This document shows, one piece after another, positions 10,356-19,023 of a DNA stretch of 64,000 nucleotides. How positions within the stretch are numbered: position 1 is the first letter of the stretch; each line of letters starts with the position of its first letter. Origin of the DNA: DATLGB01 sp963724135 (GTDB lineage: Bacteria > Actinomycetota > Thermoleophilia > Solirubrobacterales > Solirubrobacteraceae). The position numbers were made by a program, and so were the translations under genes. The notes beneath the pieces were generated by a model that worked only from the letters and a program-made list of their open reading frames with translations, made no database searches and had not been told where the DNA came from. The stretch is taken from NCBI GenBank assembly GCA_963724135.1, contig CAVRTA010000005.1:372001-436000 (forward strand), written 5' to 3'.

Positions 10356-10371
10356 TGAACAGGCCCGTTCA
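10356..10371. promoter_or_regulatory. Palindrome upstream of the winged-helix regulator (candidate autoregulatory operator)
   Basis: A 16-base dyad with arms TGAAC and GTTCA around a GGCC core (one central mismatched pair). It lies 16 bases before the GTG at 10388 and is probably bound by the winged-helix protein it precedes (inference). Confidence 0.45.
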
Positions 10372-10387
10372 GTAGCATCGGACGGGC

Positions 10388-10783
10388 GTGCCGGATCAGG
10401 GGATCATCACGGCGCTCGGGCATCCCCTACGCGCCAGAATCCTGTCCTTGCTCGACGTGAGCGAGGGCAGTCCGAAGGAGCTCGCCGAGCGGCTGGGCGA
10501 GAAGCTCGGCAACGTCAGCTACCACGTCCGCATCCTCGCCCGGCTCGGGCTGATCGAGCTCGTGCGTGAGACGCCGCGGCGCGGTGCGGTCGAGCACCAC
10601 TACCGCTCCGCTCCGCGCCCGGAGTCGGTCGTCAACCTCGAGCTCGGCCTCGACGACGCCGGTTGGCGCAAGGCCGCTGACGCCCTGGAGAGCTTCAACG
10701 CGCAGCTCGAGCTGATCGTCGCCGACCACGGCGGCGCGCAGCAGGGCCGCATCGTCGCGGCGCTGCTCTCCAACACCGGCTGA
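10388..10783 (+). CDS. ArsR-like winged-helix transcriptional regulator
   Basis: A 131-residue protein opening with ITALGHPLRARILSLLDVSEGSPKELAERLGEKLGNVSYHVRILARLGLIELV, the winged-helix fold of ArsR/HTH_20 regulators. The recognition helix is about residues 39-52. No metal-binding cysteines are present, so a metal sensor is unlikely. The GTG start follows a TGAAC dyad. The adjacent downstream gene is an efflux pump whose start region carries a strong inverted repeat, so this protein may control it. Confidence 0.8.
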   Translation: MPDQGIITALGHPLRARILSLLDVSEGSPKELAERLGEKLGNVSYHVRILARLGLIELVRETPRRGAVEHHYRSAPRPESVVNLELGLDDAGWRKAADALESFNAQLELIVADHGGAQQGRIVAALLSNTG

Positions 10784-10795
10784 CCCCGCGCTGCT

Positions 10796-10821
10796 ACGGT
10801 GGTTGCTCGTGCAACCACTGT
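10796..10821. promoter_or_regulatory. Strong inverted repeat ahead of the efflux pump (candidate operator)
   Basis: Perfect 8-base arms GTGGTTGC and GCAACCAC surround TCGT (10799-10818). The dyad extends to 11-base arms with one mismatch. It spans in-frame TTG/GTG codons at 10803 and 10809, which argues that the real pump start is ATG 10869 and that this site is the operator in the leader. Confidence 0.55.
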
Positions 10822-10868
10822 CGCCCCAGCGGTCCCCCGGACGGGGCCGTTCGGATTCTGCGGGCCGG

Positions 10869-12278
10869 ATGCCCGCAGGGGGACTTCATCAGCGATCGAT
10901 TCTGATCCTCTGCTGCCTGGCGCAGTTCATGGTCATCCTCGACGTCTCGGTGGTCAACGTCGCGCTCCCGTCCATCCAGCGCGACCTGCACTTCTCCGAC
11001 ATCGACCTGCAGTGGATCGTCAGCGCCTACACGCTGACCTTCGCCGGTTTCCTGCTGCTCGGAGGACGCGCGGCCGACCTGATCGGCCAGCGGACGATGT
11101 TCGTCTTCGGCCTGTCGCTGTTCGGTGTCGCTTCGCTGGCCGGCGGCCTGTCCGACGCGCAGGTCCCGCTCGTGATCGCCCGCGCCGCGCAGGGCCTCGG
11201 GGGCGCGGTCGTCGCGCCGGTGACGCTGTCCGTGCTGACGACGACGTTCGCCGAGGGCGCCGAGCGCAACCGCGCGCTCGCGGCCTGGGGCGCGATGGGC
11301 GCGATCGGCGGCGCGTCCGGTGCGCTGCTCGGGGGCGTGCTCACCGAGCTGCTCGGCTGGCAGTGGATCCTCTTCATCAACCTCCCGATCGCCGTCGTCG
11401 GCGCCCTCGCCGCCTACCGCGTCATCCCGGCCGCCCTCGACCTGCCGCGGCACGGCGAGCGCCACTACGACGCGCTGGGCGCCTTCACCGTCACTGCCGG
11501 CCTCGTCCTGGTCACCTTCGGGATCGTCCGCACCGACGTCAACGGCTGGGGCTCGGCCACGACCCTCGGCACGCTCGCGGCCGGGTTCGCGCTGCTGGCG
11601 CTGTTCGTCGCCGTCGAGGCGCGCTTCTCGCCGCGCCCGCTCGTCCCGCTGGACATCTTCTCGGCGCGCACGGTGACCGCCTCCAACGTGGTCGTCTTCT
11701 TCATGGGCTCGGCGGTGTTCGCCATGTGGTACTTCGTGTCGCTGTACCTCCAGCAGGTGCTCGGCTACAGCGCGATCGAGGCGGGGCTGGCGTTCCTGCC
11801 CATGACGGCGGCGCTCGCCGTCGCATCGACCATCGCGGGCCGGCTGGCCGGGCGCGTCGGGGCCGGCCGGGTGCTCTCGGGCGGCATGGCGCTGATCGCG
11901 CTCGGCATGCTCGGCTTCTCCTTCGTGTCCGCTGAAGGCAGCTTCTGGTCCGATGTGCTCCTTCCGGGCGTCGTGACGTCCGTCGGGATCGGGTTCTCGT
12001 TCGTGCCGGTGACGATCGCCGCCGTCGCCGGCGTCGAGCGCAGCCGCGCCGGCCTCGCGTCGGGCCTGGTCAACGCCTCGCGCCAGCTCGGAGGCTCGGT
12101 CGGGCTCGCGGTGCTCGCGACCGTGGCGACGGGTGCGACGACCAGCGCCACCGCCGCCGGCGTCACCGACGGCTTCCACGTCGCCTTCCTGGTCGGGGCC
12201 GGCTTCGCGGCGCTCGGTGCTCTGATCTCGCTGGGCGGCCTCTCCCGCATCGCCCGCCCGGCCGCGGAACCGGCCTAG
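10869..12278 (+). CDS. MFS multidrug transporter, DHA2 (14-TM, EmrB/QacA) type
   Basis: About 469 residues with the DHA2 pattern: first helix LILCCLAQFMVILDVSVVNVALPSIQ (motif D1, LDVSVVNVALP), loop 2-3 motif A variant GGRAADLIGQRTMF, and motif C-like GAIGGASGALLGGVLTE in helix 5. Around 14 hydrophobic segments are visible. It acts as a proton-driven exporter of small toxic compounds in the inner membrane. I chose ATG 10869 because upstream in-frame codons lie inside a 26-base inverted repeat. Induction probably follows release of a repressor from that site. Confidence 0.88.
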   Translation: MPAGGLHQRSILILCCLAQFMVILDVSVVNVALPSIQRDLHFSDIDLQWIVSAYTLTFAGFLLLGGRAADLIGQRTMFVFGLSLFGVASLAGGLSDAQVPLVIARAAQGLGGAVVAPVTLSVLTTTFAEGAERNRALAAWGAMGAIGGASGALLGGVLTELLGWQWILFINLPIAVVGALAAYRVIPAALDLPRHGERHYDALGAFTVTAGLVLVTFGIVRTDVNGWGSATTLGTLAAGFALLALFVAVEARFSPRPLVPLDIFSARTVTASNVVVFFMGSAVFAMWYFVSLYLQQVLGYSAIEAGLAFLPMTAALAVASTIAGRLAGRVGAGRVLSGGMALIALGMLGFSFVSAEGSFWSDVLLPGVVTSVGIGFSFVPVTIAAVAGVERSRAGLASGLVNASRQLGGSVGLAVLATVATGATTSATAAGVTDGFHVAFLVGAGFAALGALISLGGLSRIARPAAEPA

Positions 12279-12301
12279 TGCCGCACTAACCTCCCGGCGC
12301 G

Positions 12302-13960
12302 ATGGCGCGCAGGCGCAGGTCCGCCCGCTACGGAGCACCGACCCGGCGGGCGGGCTCGGTGCTCATGAGCGCAACACCGGCGCGCCGGCGCCGGCGGCGC
12401 CGCGTGCCGTGGGTGGCGCTGGCGGTGCTCGTGGTCGTGCTGGGGGTGGTGGCGGCAGGTGTCGTCGCGGTCGAGCGCCATCGCCGGTCCGACGATCGGC
12501 GCCACGACGCCGCGCGCGAGTTCGTCGCGGCCTGGGGCCGCGGTGACCTCGGCGCGATGTACGACCTCACCGCCGCGTCGACGCGGCCGTCGTTCGCAGC
12601 GTTCAGGCGCAGCTACGCCGCCGCCGAGGACGCCACGGGGACGCGCAGGGTCGTGCTCGAACAGCCGGGCGCACTCGAGGACGGCAGCGTCGCTGTCAGG
12701 GTGGCCGTGCGCACGCGCGACTTCGGGATCCTGCGCGGGACGGTCTCGATCCCGACGGTGGACGACGACGGCAGGGGCCGCGTCGCGTGGAACCCGGCTC
12801 TGCGACTGCCGGGCCTTCGTCGCGGCGAGCGTCCTACCCGCGAAGCCGGCAAGCAGCCGCCGCGCGGCGAGATCCTGTCGTCCGACGGTGCCGTGCTGGC
12901 GGGTGACCCGACCGGCGCCGGCATCGCGGGGATGCGGGCGACGGACGGTGAAGCCGCGACCGGGCTCGAGCGACTGTACGCCGACCGGCTCATCGGGCAC
13001 CCGGCCGCCACCCTGCGCTTCGGCGACCGCGTCATCGAGCGGGTCAGCGAGGTGCGCGGCCGCAACGTCCACGCGACGATCGATCTCGGCCTCACGCGCG
13101 TCGCCGAGGGGGCGCTGGCCGGGCACAGCGGCGGAGTGGCGGTGATCAAGCCGCGCAACGGCGCGGTGCTCGCGCTCGGCGGCCTCGCCGTCTCGGCGCC
13201 GCAGCCGCCCGGATCGGTGTTCAAGATCATCACCCTCGCGGCGGCGCTGCAGCACGGCGAGGTCTCCGCGGCCGACAGCTTCCCGGTCACGACCCACGCG
13301 GTCCTGTCCGGGGTCAGGCTGCACAACGCCGGCGGCGAGTCGTGCGGCGGCTCGCTCGCGGCGTCCTTCGCGCATTCCTGCAACTCGGTCTTCGCGCCCC
13401 TGGGGGCGAGGGTGGGCGCGCGGCGGCTCGTCGCGATGGCGGAGCGCTTCGGCTTCAACGAGCCGCCGGACGTCCCGGCGGCCAAGCCCGCGCAGATCGC
13501 GCGCGACCTCGAGGACGACCTCGCGGTCGGCGCCGCGGCGATCGGCCAGGATCGCGACCTCGCGACGCCGCTGACGATGGCCTCGGTGGGCGCGGCGATC
13601 GCCAACGGCGGCGTCCGCGTGGCGCCGCGGATCGTCCGCGAGGAGCCGGTCCGGCAGCGGCGGGTGGTTGGGCGCAGGGTCGCGAGCACGGTCCGCGACA
13701 TGATGGTCGGGGTGGTGGAGGGCGGCACCGGCACGGCCGCCGCGCTTCCAGGCGTCACCGTCGCCGGCAAGACCGGGACCGCCGAGCTCGTCCCGACCCA
13801 CGGCGGCGCGTCAGATCCGAGCAACACCGACGCGTGGTTCGTCGCCTTCGCGCCGGCGGAGGCGCCGCGCGTCGCCGTGGCCGTGATGCTGGTCGGCGCC
13901 GGCTCGGGCGGGGCGGCGGCCGCGCCCGTCGCCCGTGCGGTCCTCGCCGCTGCGCTTTAG
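12302..13960 (+). CDS. Penicillin-binding protein (transpeptidase with NTF2-like N-terminal domain)
   Basis: A 552-residue class B-like PBP. A TM anchor lies at about residues 36-57, followed by a MecA/NTF2-like domain (REFVAAWGRGDLGAMYDLTA) and the transpeptidase domain. The catalytic motifs are SVFK (Ser about 305), SCN in AHSCNSVF (about 358) and KTG (Lys about 490, AGKTGTAEL). The dimerisation segment between the N-domain and the first motif is shorter than in typical class B PBPs. It crosslinks peptidoglycan outside the membrane. It lies 16 bases ahead of the polysaccharide genes and may be cotranscribed with them. Confidence 0.9.
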   Translation: MARRRRSARYGAPTRRAGSVLMSATPARRRRRRRVPWVALAVLVVVLGVVAAGVVAVERHRRSDDRRHDAAREFVAAWGRGDLGAMYDLTAASTRPSFAAFRRSYAAAEDATGTRRVVLEQPGALEDGSVAVRVAVRTRDFGILRGTVSIPTVDDDGRGRVAWNPALRLPGLRRGERPTREAGKQPPRGEILSSDGAVLAGDPTGAGIAGMRATDGEAATGLERLYADRLIGHPAATLRFGDRVIERVSEVRGRNVHATIDLGLTRVAEGALAGHSGGVAVIKPRNGAVLALGGLAVSAPQPPGSVFKIITLAAALQHGEVSAADSFPVTTHAVLSGVRLHNAGGESCGGSLAASFAHSCNSVFAPLGARVGARRLVAMAERFGFNEPPDVPAAKPAQIARDLEDDLAVGAAAIGQDRDLATPLTMASVGAAIANGGVRVAPRIVREEPVRQRRVVGRRVASTVRDMMVGVVEGGTGTAAALPGVTVAGKTGTAELVPTHGGASDPSNTDAWFVAFAPAEAPRVAVAVMLVGAGSGGAAAAPVARAVLAAAL

Positions 13961-13975
13961 CCTCCTTCGCCGCCG

Positions 13976-15067
13976 ATGACCTTGCGCTCCAAGGCCATGT
14001 GGGGATCGCTCGGGCTGATCCTGTGGACGCACGCGGGCTATCCCGCGCTCCTCGCCCTGCTCACCCGCAACCGCCCCCCTTCACAAAAGGGTCCGTCCCT
14101 TTTGTGCAATGAGAGCGTCGCGCTGATCATCGCCGCGCACAACGAGGAGGCGGTGATCCGGGAGCGGCTCGAGAACGCCCTCGCGCTCGACTACCCCGAG
14201 CTGCAGGTGGTCGTCACGCTCGACGGCTGCGACGACGCGACCGGCACGATTGCGGGGGAGTTCCCCCACGTGACCGTGCTCGACAACCCGCGGGGCGGAA
14301 AGGTGGCGGCTCAGAACGCGGCCGTCCGCGCGGTGGACGCCGAGATCGTGGCGTTCTCGGACGCGAACTCGCTGTGGCGGCCGGACGCGCTGCGCGCTCT
14401 CGTCGCGCACCTCGACGATCCCGGCGTCGGCTACGTCTGCGGGCGGCTCGAGCTGGTCGACCCCGCCAGCGGCGCGAACGTGGAAGGCACCTACTGGCGC
14501 TTCGAGCTCTGGCAGCGTGCGCGGGAGTCGGCGCTCGACTCGATCACCGCGGGCAATGGCGCGATCTACGCGGTGCGCCGCAGCGCCTACGTCGAGCTGG
14601 GGCCCGGCCAGAGTCATGACATCGGCCTCCCCTACCGGCTGCGCCGCGCGGGGCTGCGATCGCTCTACGCCCCCGAGGCCGTGGCCACCGAGCCCGCCGC
14701 GGCCACCTCGTCGGCGGAGTGGCCGCGCAAGGTGCGCATGCTCTCGCGCTCCTGGGCGGACGTCCTGCGCGGGGGAATGCTGTCGCCCTCCGGTCTTCCC
14801 GCCGGCTACTACGGGATGCTCGTCTCACACCGGCTGCTGCGCTACGCGACCGGGCCGCTGCACGCCCTCCTGGCCCTGACCTCGGGGCCGCGCCTGCGCG
14901 CCGCGCACCTGGCGTGGGGAGCGCTGGCGGCAGCGGGGGCGCGCGGCGCCGGCGGCCGGCCGGCGGCGCTCGCCTGGTACTACCTCGTCGTGACCGCCGC
15001 GTCGGTGGCCGGGCTGTGGCGGATGATCACGCAGGGCCCGCAGGCCACCTGGGAGGTGGAGCGCTGA
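13976..15067 (+). CDS. Family 2 glycosyltransferase, membrane-associated
   Basis: A 363-residue GT2 enzyme: a short N-terminal hydrophobic segment, then the GT-A domain (VALIIAAHNEEAVIRERLENAL, DGCDDATG, metal-binding FSDANSLW, acceptor-side ESALDSITAGNGAIYAVRR) and C-terminal hydrophobic helices from about residue 280. A palindromic repeat at 14082-14106 lies in the linker before the GT-A domain and is translated as PPSQKGPSLLCNE, which looks like an insertion between normal family segments. The stop overlaps the next start (TGATG), linking it to the sugar transferase. It probably elongates a lipid-linked glycan. Confidence 0.88.
   Translation: MTLRSKAMWGSLGLILWTHAGYPALLALLTRNRPPSQKGPSLLCNESVALIIAAHNEEAVIRERLENALALDYPELQVVVTLDGCDDATGTIAGEFPHVTVLDNPRGGKVAAQNAAVRAVDAEIVAFSDANSLWRPDALRALVAHLDDPGVGYVCGRLELVDPASGANVEGTYWRFELWQRARESALDSITAGNGAIYAVRRSAYVELGPGQSHDIGLPYRLRRAGLRSLYAPEAVATEPAAATSSAEWPRKVRMLSRSWADVLRGGMLSPSGLPAGYYGMLVSHRLLRYATGPLHALLALTSGPRLRAAHLAWGALAAAGARGAGGRPAALAWYYLVVTAASVAGLWRMITQGPQATWEVER
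14082..14106. repeat. Palindromic repeat copy 1 (inside glycosyltransferase gene)
   Basis: Perfect 10-base arms CACAAAAGGG and CCCTTTTGTG around TCCGT, with flanking TT on the left. It is one member of a family with copies near 21971, 42733 and 62010 and a relative near 56682. A-rich arms stand out strongly in this GC-rich DNA. Confidence 0.85.
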
Positions 15068-15681
15068 TGTACGCGCCGGCCAAGCGCGCGCTCGACATCG
15101 CCATCGCGCTCGCTGCGGCGATCGTGACCGCCCCGGTGATGGCGCTCATCGCCGCCGCGATCTGGCTCGAGGACCGCGGCCACGTCCTGCTGCGCCAGCC
15201 CCGGGTCGGCCTCCGCGGCGAGGACTTCGCGCTGCTGAAGTTCCGCACCATGGTGCCGAACGCCCACGAGCTGGGCAGCGGCTGGCTGATCACCGAGAAG
15301 GACCCCCGCATCACGCGCGTCGGCGCGCTTTTGCGCAAGTGGTCGCTCGACGAGCTGCCGCAGGTGGTCAACGTCCTGCGCGGCGACATGAGCATCGTCG
15401 GCCCGCGCCCGACCCTGCGCTACCAGGTCGACCAGTACACGCCCGCGCAGGCGCGCCGGCTCGAGGTCCGGCCCGGCATCACCGGCTGGGCCCAGGTCAA
15501 GGGTCGCAACACGCTGCGCTGGCCCGAGCGCATCGAGCTCGACGTCTGGTACGTCGAGCACCGCTCGCTCGCGCTCGACCTGACGATCCTCGCCAGGACG
15601 ATCCCGATGGTCCTGCGCCCCTCCGACGTCTACAACGACGCGGTCTCCGACTGGGGCGAGAATGCGGGGCCCGAGGAGTGA
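15067..15681 (+). CDS. Undecaprenyl-phosphate sugar-1-phosphate transferase (WcaJ/Pgp-PT, monotopic)
   Basis: A 204-residue bacterial sugar transferase. It has an N-terminal membrane helix (about residues 9-33), the catalytic region LLKFRTMVPNA, DELPQVVNVLRGDMSIVGPRPTL and the C-terminal RPGITGWAQVKGRNTL. These enzymes attach the first sugar-1-phosphate to undecaprenyl phosphate, the committed step of a lipid-linked surface glycan. The length is that of the short monotopic form without the four-helix N-terminal domain. ATG 15067 overlaps the stop of the glycosyltransferase. Confidence 0.93.
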   Translation: MYAPAKRALDIAIALAAAIVTAPVMALIAAAIWLEDRGHVLLRQPRVGLRGEDFALLKFRTMVPNAHELGSGWLITEKDPRITRVGALLRKWSLDELPQVVNVLRGDMSIVGPRPTLRYQVDQYTPAQARRLEVRPGITGWAQVKGRNTLRWPERIELDVWYVEHRSLALDLTILARTIPMVLRPSDVYNDAVSDWGENAGPEE

Positions 15682-15729
15682 TGAGGACCGTCAGGACGAC
15701 GAGGGCGCCCGCTTGCGCGACCGTCGCCG

Positions 15730-16359
15730 TCAGAGCGGGCGGGCGGGGATGCCGCCGACGCGCTCGCCGGCCGGGACGTCGGAGGTGACGACGGCGCCGG
15801 CGGCGACGAACGCGCCCTCCCCCACCCTCACGCCCTCGACCACGACCGCGCCCATCCCGATGTGGGCGCTCTCGCCGATCACCGCGCCACCGCCCACGAC
15901 TGCGCCCGGGCCGAGGTGTGCGGACACGCCGACGTCGCAGTCGTGCTCGACGATCGCGCCGGTGTTGACGATCGCGCCCTCGCGCAGGACGGCAGCGGTG
16001 TTGACGACGGCGTGCGCGAGGACCTGCGCGCCGGCGCCGAGCGCCGCGAGCGCGGAGACGGATGCGCTGCCGTGGACGATCGGCGGCAGCTCGAAGCCCG
16101 CCGCCCGCAGCAGCCCGAACACGCGGCGCCGGGCATCGCGCTGCTCGACCCCGCCGACCCCGACGAACGCGTGCGCTACACCCTCTTCGCGCAGCTGCGC
16201 CAGCGCCGACTGCCCCGTACGGACGGGCACGTCGTGCATCGAATCGGTGGCCGGGTCGTCGTCGACGAAGGCGACCAGCTCGAAGACGCCGCCGGTCGCG
16301 ATGGCGTCCATCAACGAGCGGGCGTGGCCTCCCGCTCCGTATCCCACGATCGGCGGCAT
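15730..16359 (-). CDS. NeuD/PglD-type sugar O- or N-acyltransferase (left-handed beta helix)
   Basis: A 209-residue protein. The N-terminal part (IVGYGAGGHARSLMDAI, VAFVDDDP) is the PglD/NeuD Rossmann-like domain. Residues about 95-209 are hexapeptide repeats (GAIVEHDCDVGVSAHLGPGAVVGGGAVIG). The conserved catalytic His (EHDC) is present. The family acetylates amino-sugar nucleotides or sialic-acid-type sugars. It converges with the sugar transferase gene, as in pgl loci where these two enzymes make and load a diacetylated sugar; that pairing is inference. Confidence 0.85.
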   Translation of the reverse strand: MPPIVGYGAGGHARSLMDAIATGGVFELVAFVDDDPATDSMHDVPVRTGQSALAQLREEGVAHAFVGVGGVEQRDARRRVFGLLRAAGFELPPIVHGSASVSALAALGAGAQVLAHAVVNTAAVLREGAIVNTGAIVEHDCDVGVSAHLGPGAVVGGGAVIGESAHIGMGAVVVEGVRVGEGAFVAAGAVVTSDVPAGERVGGIPARPL

Positions 16360-16380
16360 GCGGGCCCAGACCCTAAGTGC

Positions 16381-17244
16381 TCAGAAGACGGGCGGCCGGC
16401 CCAGCCGCGTCATCCGCAACAACGTCGACGCCTTCAGCCGCGACCGCGGGCCCGGCTCGCGGAAGCCCTCGCGGTAGCCGCGCAGCGCCGCACGGCGCTT
16501 GTCCCGCGAGTCCAGGTGCGGCAGCGTGCGCAGCCAGAACGACACCACGAACGGTACCGCGAAGACCCACGGCAGCCGCCGGCGCGCCAGCCACATGCGG
16601 TTGCGCGCGCCGTAGTAATAGTCCCACTCGTTGTGCACCGAGCCCGCGTACGGCGGGTGCAGCGCGGCGACCTCAGCCGCGTAGTGCACGCGGTAGCCGG
16701 CGTCCATGACCTTCCAGGCGAGCTCGACGCCCTCGTGCACGAGCCTGAAGTCCTCCGGCCAGCCGCCGACGGCGTCGAAGACGTCGTGGCGCACCGCCAG
16801 CGCGCCCTCCCACACGTGCGTGACGTCCCCGGAGCGCATCCGGTCCCCCGAGCGCAGGCGCGGGACCCACTCGCGCGCCGGCGCGCCCTCCGTGGCCTCG
16901 ACGCGCGGCTGCACCATCCCGAGCCGCGGGTCGGCTGCGAACAGCGCGGCGAGCCGGGCCAGCGCGTCGTCGGAGGCGAGCGCCGCATCGTCGTCGAGGA
17001 AGAAGAGCAGCTCACCGCGCGCCGCCCGCGCGCCGTAGTTCCGGCCCGCGGCGATCCCCGTGTCCTCGTCCTTGGCCACTGCTCGCGCGCCGCCGGGCAC
17101 CCCGTCCGGCTCCCAGCCGTTGCCGGTGACCACGACGTCCACCTCCACCCCGCGCTGCGCGAGCAGCGACCGCACCCCGGCGCGCAGCGACTCCGGCCGC
17201 CTGCCGGTGGTGAGGACCACGCAGCCGAAGGTGGCGCCGGTCAT
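16381..17244 (-). CDS. Family 2 glycosyltransferase
   Basis: A 287-residue GT-A glycosyltransferase: CVVLTTGRRPESLRAGVRSLLAQ, GIAAGRNYGARAARGELLFFLDDDAAL with the DDD metal motif at about residue 85, and GGWPEDFRLVHEGVELAWKVMDAGYRVHY as acceptor-side signature. ATG 17244 overlaps the stop of the CDP-alcohol phosphotransferase (ATGA), making this the last gene of the six-gene minus-strand operon that starts at 23845. It probably decorates or extends the polymer made by that operon. Confidence 0.88.
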   Translation of the reverse strand: MTGATFGCVVLTTGRRPESLRAGVRSLLAQRGVEVDVVVTGNGWEPDGVPGGARAVAKDEDTGIAAGRNYGARAARGELLFFLDDDAALASDDALARLAALFAADPRLGMVQPRVEATEGAPAREWVPRLRSGDRMRSGDVTHVWEGALAVRHDVFDAVGGWPEDFRLVHEGVELAWKVMDAGYRVHYAAEVAALHPPYAGSVHNEWDYYYGARNRMWLARRRLPWVFAVPFVVSFWLRTLPHLDSRDKRRAALRGYREGFREPGPRSRLKASTLLRMTRLGRPPVF

Positions 17245-17999
17245 CGCAGGCGCGCGGAGGTGACGATCGCCGCCAGGTGACCGACCGCCGCGATCGCTCC
17301 GATCGGGATCAGCGCGTACAGCAGCCAGCGCGTCCCCGGCTCCCCCGCGGAGTCCACGACAGCGGCGACCAGGCTCAGCACCGACGCCTCGACCGCGATG
17401 AACGCGCGGAAGAACGGAAAGAAGCCGATCCAGCGCCGCGCTCGCGCCAGCAGCGCGATCGAGGACGCCGCGACGACCGCCGTGTCCTCCGCCTTCTGCC
17501 AGCCCGATTCGAGCCGTGCCACCGCGACCAGCGCCGTCTCGGTCCGCACCGCCAGTGCGAGCAGCGCGGCGACGAGCCCGAGCTCGGGACGGTCGCAGCG
17601 GATGCCCAGGGCGATCGGGAACAGCGTCTCCGTGAAGTAGTGCGCGAAGCGGTCGAGGTAGATCCCCACCGGCGAGGACTGGCGTCGCCAGCGCGCGAGC
17701 TCGCCGTCGGAGCAGTCGAGCAGGATCTGAAGCTGGATCAGCAGCACGGCGCCGATCGCCGCCCAGACGCTGTCGATCGCCACCAGCACGGCGGCGAGAC
17801 CGCCGACGACGACCATCGTCCACGTCATCGCGTTCGGCGTGACCCGCGTCGGCAGCAGCGCGCGGGTCAGGTGGATGGACAGCCGCCGCACGTAGAGCTT
17901 GCCCGCCCAGTGCTCGCCGCTGTTGCGGGCGAAGATGGACTGGGGCTGGGCGACCGCTCGCAGCTCAGCTATCGACGGCCGAGACGAAGGCGCTGACAC
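17241..17999 (-). CDS. CDP-alcohol phosphatidyltransferase family enzyme
   Basis: A 252-residue integral membrane protein with about six hydrophobic helices. It has the complete CDP-alcohol phosphotransferase signature from DCSDGELARW to GIYLDRFAHY (DG, AR, G, D, D spacing intact). Family members transfer a phospho-alcohol from CDP-alcohol to an acceptor alcohol. It overlaps the G1P dehydrogenase-like gene by 35 bases and the GT2 by 4. With the cytidylyltransferase nearby, the likely donor is a CDP-polyol such as CDP-glycerol made from glycerol-1-phosphate (inference). Confidence 0.88.
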   Translation of the reverse strand: MSAPSSRPSIAELRAVAQPQSIFARNSGEHWAGKLYVRRLSIHLTRALLPTRVTPNAMTWTMVVVGGLAAVLVAIDSVWAAIGAVLLIQLQILLDCSDGELARWRRQSSPVGIYLDRFAHYFTETLFPIALGIRCDRPELGLVAALLALAVRTETALVAVARLESGWQKAEDTAVVAASSIALLARARRWIGFFPFFRAFIAVEASVLSLVAAVVDSAGEPGTRWLLYALIPIGAIAAVGHLAAIVTSARLR

Positions 18000-19023
18000 G
18001 GCGCCCCACCTCCTCCTCGTCGAGAGCCAGGTGCTCGAGGATCGTGTAGCGGTCGGGGCGGGTGTCCGGCGCGGACACGACGGCCTGGGTGAACTGCTCG
18101 TCGGAGAGCCCGAGCTCGGCCGGCGTGCGCGGGAGGCCGTGGCGCTCGAGGCACTGGCGCAGCGCCGCGAACATCGCCTCGTCGCCGCGCAGGTGCGCGG
18201 TGAACAGCGACGCCGCCCCCGCGAGCTCGCCGTGCAGCGCCGTCCCGGGGAACAGGTGGTCGATCGCGTGCAGGATCTCGTGGTCGGCGCCCGAGCAGGG
18301 GCGGCTCGACCCCGCGACGGCCATCGCCAGCCCGCCGAGGACGAGCGCCTCCGCCAGCGCGGTCAGGAACGGCTCGTCGGAGATCGAGTCCGCGCGGTGC
18401 AGGATGCTCATCGCCGACGCCCGCGCGAACGTGACCGCGAGCCCGTCGACCGGCTCGCCGCGCTCGCGCCGCGCCAGCTTCCAGTCCGCGACGGCGCCGA
18501 AGTTCGAGACCGCGTCTCCGATCCCCGACCGGCGCATGGCGGGATCGGAGCGCATGACGTAGTCGAGGTCGACCATCACGGCGATCGGGATCTGCACGCC
18601 GTATGAGCCCTTGCGCCCGTCGTGCTCGAGCGAGGCGACCGGCGAGGCGAGCCCGTCGTGCGCCAGCGAGGTCGCGACAGCGACCATCGGCACCCCGGTC
18701 AGCGTCGCCGCGTGCTTGGCCGTGTCCAGCGTCTTGCCGCCGCCGACGCCCACGACAGCGTCGAAGAAACCGCCGCGCAGCTGCTCGGCAAGGCCCCGCG
18801 CCGCCTCGACCGAGCCGCCCTCGATGGCCCAGATCTCGGCGTTTTCGAGCTGCGGCCGCAGGACGTCGGCGATTTCCTCGCCGAGCCCCGGCCCGACCGC
18901 CACCGCAACGTGACCTCCCGACGAGATGCGGCGGTCGGCGAGCAGCGGCGCGAGGGACGCGACCGCGCCGGGGCCGATGTCGACCGCCAGCGGCGTCCCC
19001 ACCATGCGGCTCAGCAGCGGCAC
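17965..19023 (-). CDS. Glycerol-1-phosphate dehydrogenase-like (EgsA/AraM, iron-containing ADH superfamily)
   Basis: A 352-residue protein of the group-III ADH/dehydroquinate-synthase superfamily closest in motif to AraM/EgsA. It shows VGVGGGKTLDTAKHAA for NAD(P), SLAHDGLASPVASL, and the metal ligands GIGDAVSN, ADHEILHAID and TALHGELAG. Characterised members reduce dihydroxyacetone phosphate to sn-glycerol-1-phosphate. Neighbours are a cytidylyltransferase and two CDP-alcohol phosphotransferases, a context that fits making and using an activated polyol phosphate. Substrate assignment remains an inference; general annotation would be iron-containing alcohol dehydrogenase. Confidence 0.8.
   Translation of the reverse strand: MPLLSRMVGTPLAVDIGPGAVASLAPLLADRRISSGGHVAVAVGPGLGEEIADVLRPQLENAEIWAIEGGSVEAARGLAEQLRGGFFDAVVGVGGGKTLDTAKHAATLTGVPMVAVATSLAHDGLASPVASLEHDGRKGSYGVQIPIAVMVDLDYVMRSDPAMRRSGIGDAVSNFGAVADWKLARRERGEPVDGLAVTFARASAMSILHRADSISDEPFLTALAEALVLGGLAMAVAGSSRPCSGADHEILHAIDHLFPGTALHGELAGAASLFTAHLRGDEAMFAALRQCLERHGLPRTPAELGLSDEQFTQAVVSAPDTRPDRYTILEHLALDEEEVGRRVSAFVSAVDS

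Noticed and set aside
10794..12338. Long minus-strand open frame opposite the MFS pump
   Set aside because: Low-complexity Arg/Glu/His-rich shadow of a well-supported transporter gene.
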